NCBI GenBank assembly: GCA_035293805.1
Contig: DATGMD010000040.1
Coordinates: 248,001 to 312,000 of the forward strand
Length of the DNA stretch: 64,000 nucleotides
Origin: JAJPHF01 sp035293805
Lineage (GTDB): Bacteria; Chloroflexota; UBA6077; JAJPHF01
Reading direction: 5' to 3'
Every line of letters starts with the position of its first letter. The stretch's first letter is position 1. Shown piece after piece: positions 63,417 through 64,000 of this stretch. Both the position numbers and the translations under genes were made by a program. The notes beneath the pieces were generated by a model that saw nothing but the letters and a program-made list of their open reading frames with translations, was not told where the DNA came from and did not search any database.

Positions 63417-64000
63417 CTAGCTCTTGGTGTACGCCTCGGGCGGCGGATAGGCGCACCACCAGTCCGGGTCGCCGTGCCGCGGCTCCCACACGCGAGGCAC
63501 GTAGCTGTCGTCGACCTGGTCCACCTCACAGGTGTACTCGATGACGTTCTTGTCCGGGTCCCAGAAATACGAGAACACGTTGTGGCCGGGGCCGTGGCGG
63601 CCGGGGCCCCAGATGCGCGGCACGCCCTTCTCGCCCAGGTTGTAGATACCCTTGGCGATCTCCAGCCAGTCGTGGACCTCGAAGGCCACGTGATTCAGCT
63701 TCGTATCGCCCACCGCGAGCGCCAGCGAGTGGTGGTCGCGCTCGCAGTTCAGGAAGCACATCCAGTGGCCGTTCCAGTCGATCTGGCGGAAGCCGAGCAC
63801 GTTCGTATACAGCTCGGCCGCGGCGTCGATGTCGGGCACGTTCAGCACGACGTGAGAGAGCTTCGTGGGCTTGACGACGCGCTCGCCGTAGTCGTCGCCC
63901 ACCGTCTCCGGCTCGGTGTACAGCTCGACGACCTGGCCCGCCGGATCGCGGAAGCGCATGGCGCGGGCGGCGCCCGGCTCGGGCGACGGCCCCGGGGGCA
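63417..64000 (-). CDS. VOC-family (extradiol dioxygenase-like) protein, cut by window edge
   Basis: The visible part (an ATG occurs at 63959, 180 residues) contains a full VOC domain: LSHVVLNVPDIDAAAELYTNVLGFRQID, MCFLNCERDHHSLALAVGDTKLNHVAFEV, GPGRHGPGHNVFSYFWDPDKNVIEYTCEVDQV. The metal candidates are His in SHVVLNV, His in NHVAFEV, and Glu in NVIEYT. Upstream of 63959 the frame stays open to the edge and reads into AMRFRDPAGQVVELY, the usual end of a preceding VOC domain. The true gene therefore probably begins outside the window and has two VOC domains, as catechol 2,3-dioxygenases do. Confidence 0.85.
   Translation of the reverse strand, partial: PPGPSPEPGAARAMRFRDPAGQVVELYTEPETVGDDYGERVVKPTKLSHVVLNVPDIDAAAELYTNVLGFRQIDWNGHWMCFLNCERDHHSLALAVGDTKLNHVAFEVHDWLEIAKGIYNLGEKGVPRIWGPGRHGPGHNVFSYFWDPDKNVIEYTCEVDQVDDSYVPRVWEPRHGDPDWWCAYPPPEAYTKS

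Noticed and set aside
63417..63959. Complete VOC gene starting at ATG 63959
   Set aside because: The frame is open to the window edge and the residues before and after 63959 look like the end of another VOC domain, so the gene is probably truncated here.

Overview
The window reads as a high-GC chromosome segment of a soil or sediment bacterium, most likely Chloroflexota-like (inference). All seven ABC-type solute-binding proteins carry a lipobox cysteine, as in monoderm-like cells. Intergenic DNA is full of palindromic and heptameric repeats, and one gene set holds both the GlgE and the TreY/TreZ trehalose/glycogen pathways plus a TreS-maltokinase fusion. I see no rRNA, no complete tRNA, no transposase, no phage genes and no genuine CRISPR array. 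Roughly 50 protein genes fill the window, mostly in short operons with strong GGAGG-type ribosome sites.

Layout. 0-14 kb: a metallo-beta-lactamase/receiver fusion, an SDR, an amidohydrolase, a CaiB-type CoA transferase, a UGT-like glycosyltransferase, a cysteine-less thiolase with its DUF35 partner, a DUF4352 lipid-anchored or membrane-anchored protein, an acetolactate-synthase-like ThDP enzyme and FtsH. 14-24 kb: a hydroxycinnamoyl-CoA hydratase/lyase-like enzyme, then a minus-strand operon (split ThDP decarboxylase, gentisate-dioxygenase-like bicupin, NahE-type hydratase-aldolase, heme-oxygenase-like diiron protein, ABM monooxygenase) divergent from three tandem NMT1/THI5-type solute-binding lipoproteins, then a luciferase-like monooxygenase. 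24-35 kb: two UbiD-type decarboxylases and a cupin on the plus strand face a minus-strand set of two more cupins, three more solute-binding lipoproteins and a small cysteine-containing protein. This block is bracketed by two inverted copies of a noncoding repeat of about 0.3-0.5 kb. 35-37 kb: a winged-helix-like small protein and an FAD oxidoreductase. 37.6-56.1 kb: glgE, treS-mak, malQ, glgB, treZ, a GH57/DUF3536 protein, treY, and a convergent glgM/glgA. 56-64 kb: a minus-strand operon of VOC protein (cut by the window edge), solute-binding protein, ATPase, two permeases, SDR, ThDP enzyme and a DUF1360 membrane protein.

How the genes work together. The 37-56 kb locus can build alpha-glucan from maltose 1-phosphate (GlgM, TreS-Mak, GlgE, GlgB), rearrange it (MalQ, possibly GH57), and convert glucan ends to trehalose (TreY, TreZ). 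The rest looks like catabolism of aromatic or other organic acids: retro-aldol, decarboxylating (UbiD, ThDP) and ring-cleaving or cupin-type enzymes interleaved with an unusual surplus of solute-binding lipoproteins. Only one of the seven has its own permease and ATPase genes nearby. Substrates cannot be read from sequence.

The most unusual signals are structural. Tandem-heptamer hairpins sit directly against the ribosome-binding sites of four catabolic genes. An inverted noncoding repeat pair brackets the UbiD/cupin/solute-binding cassette. A five-unit array has an exact 69-bp period and CRISPR-like geometry without CRISPR-like conservation. Repeat elements are inserted in frame within glgE, treZ and treY.
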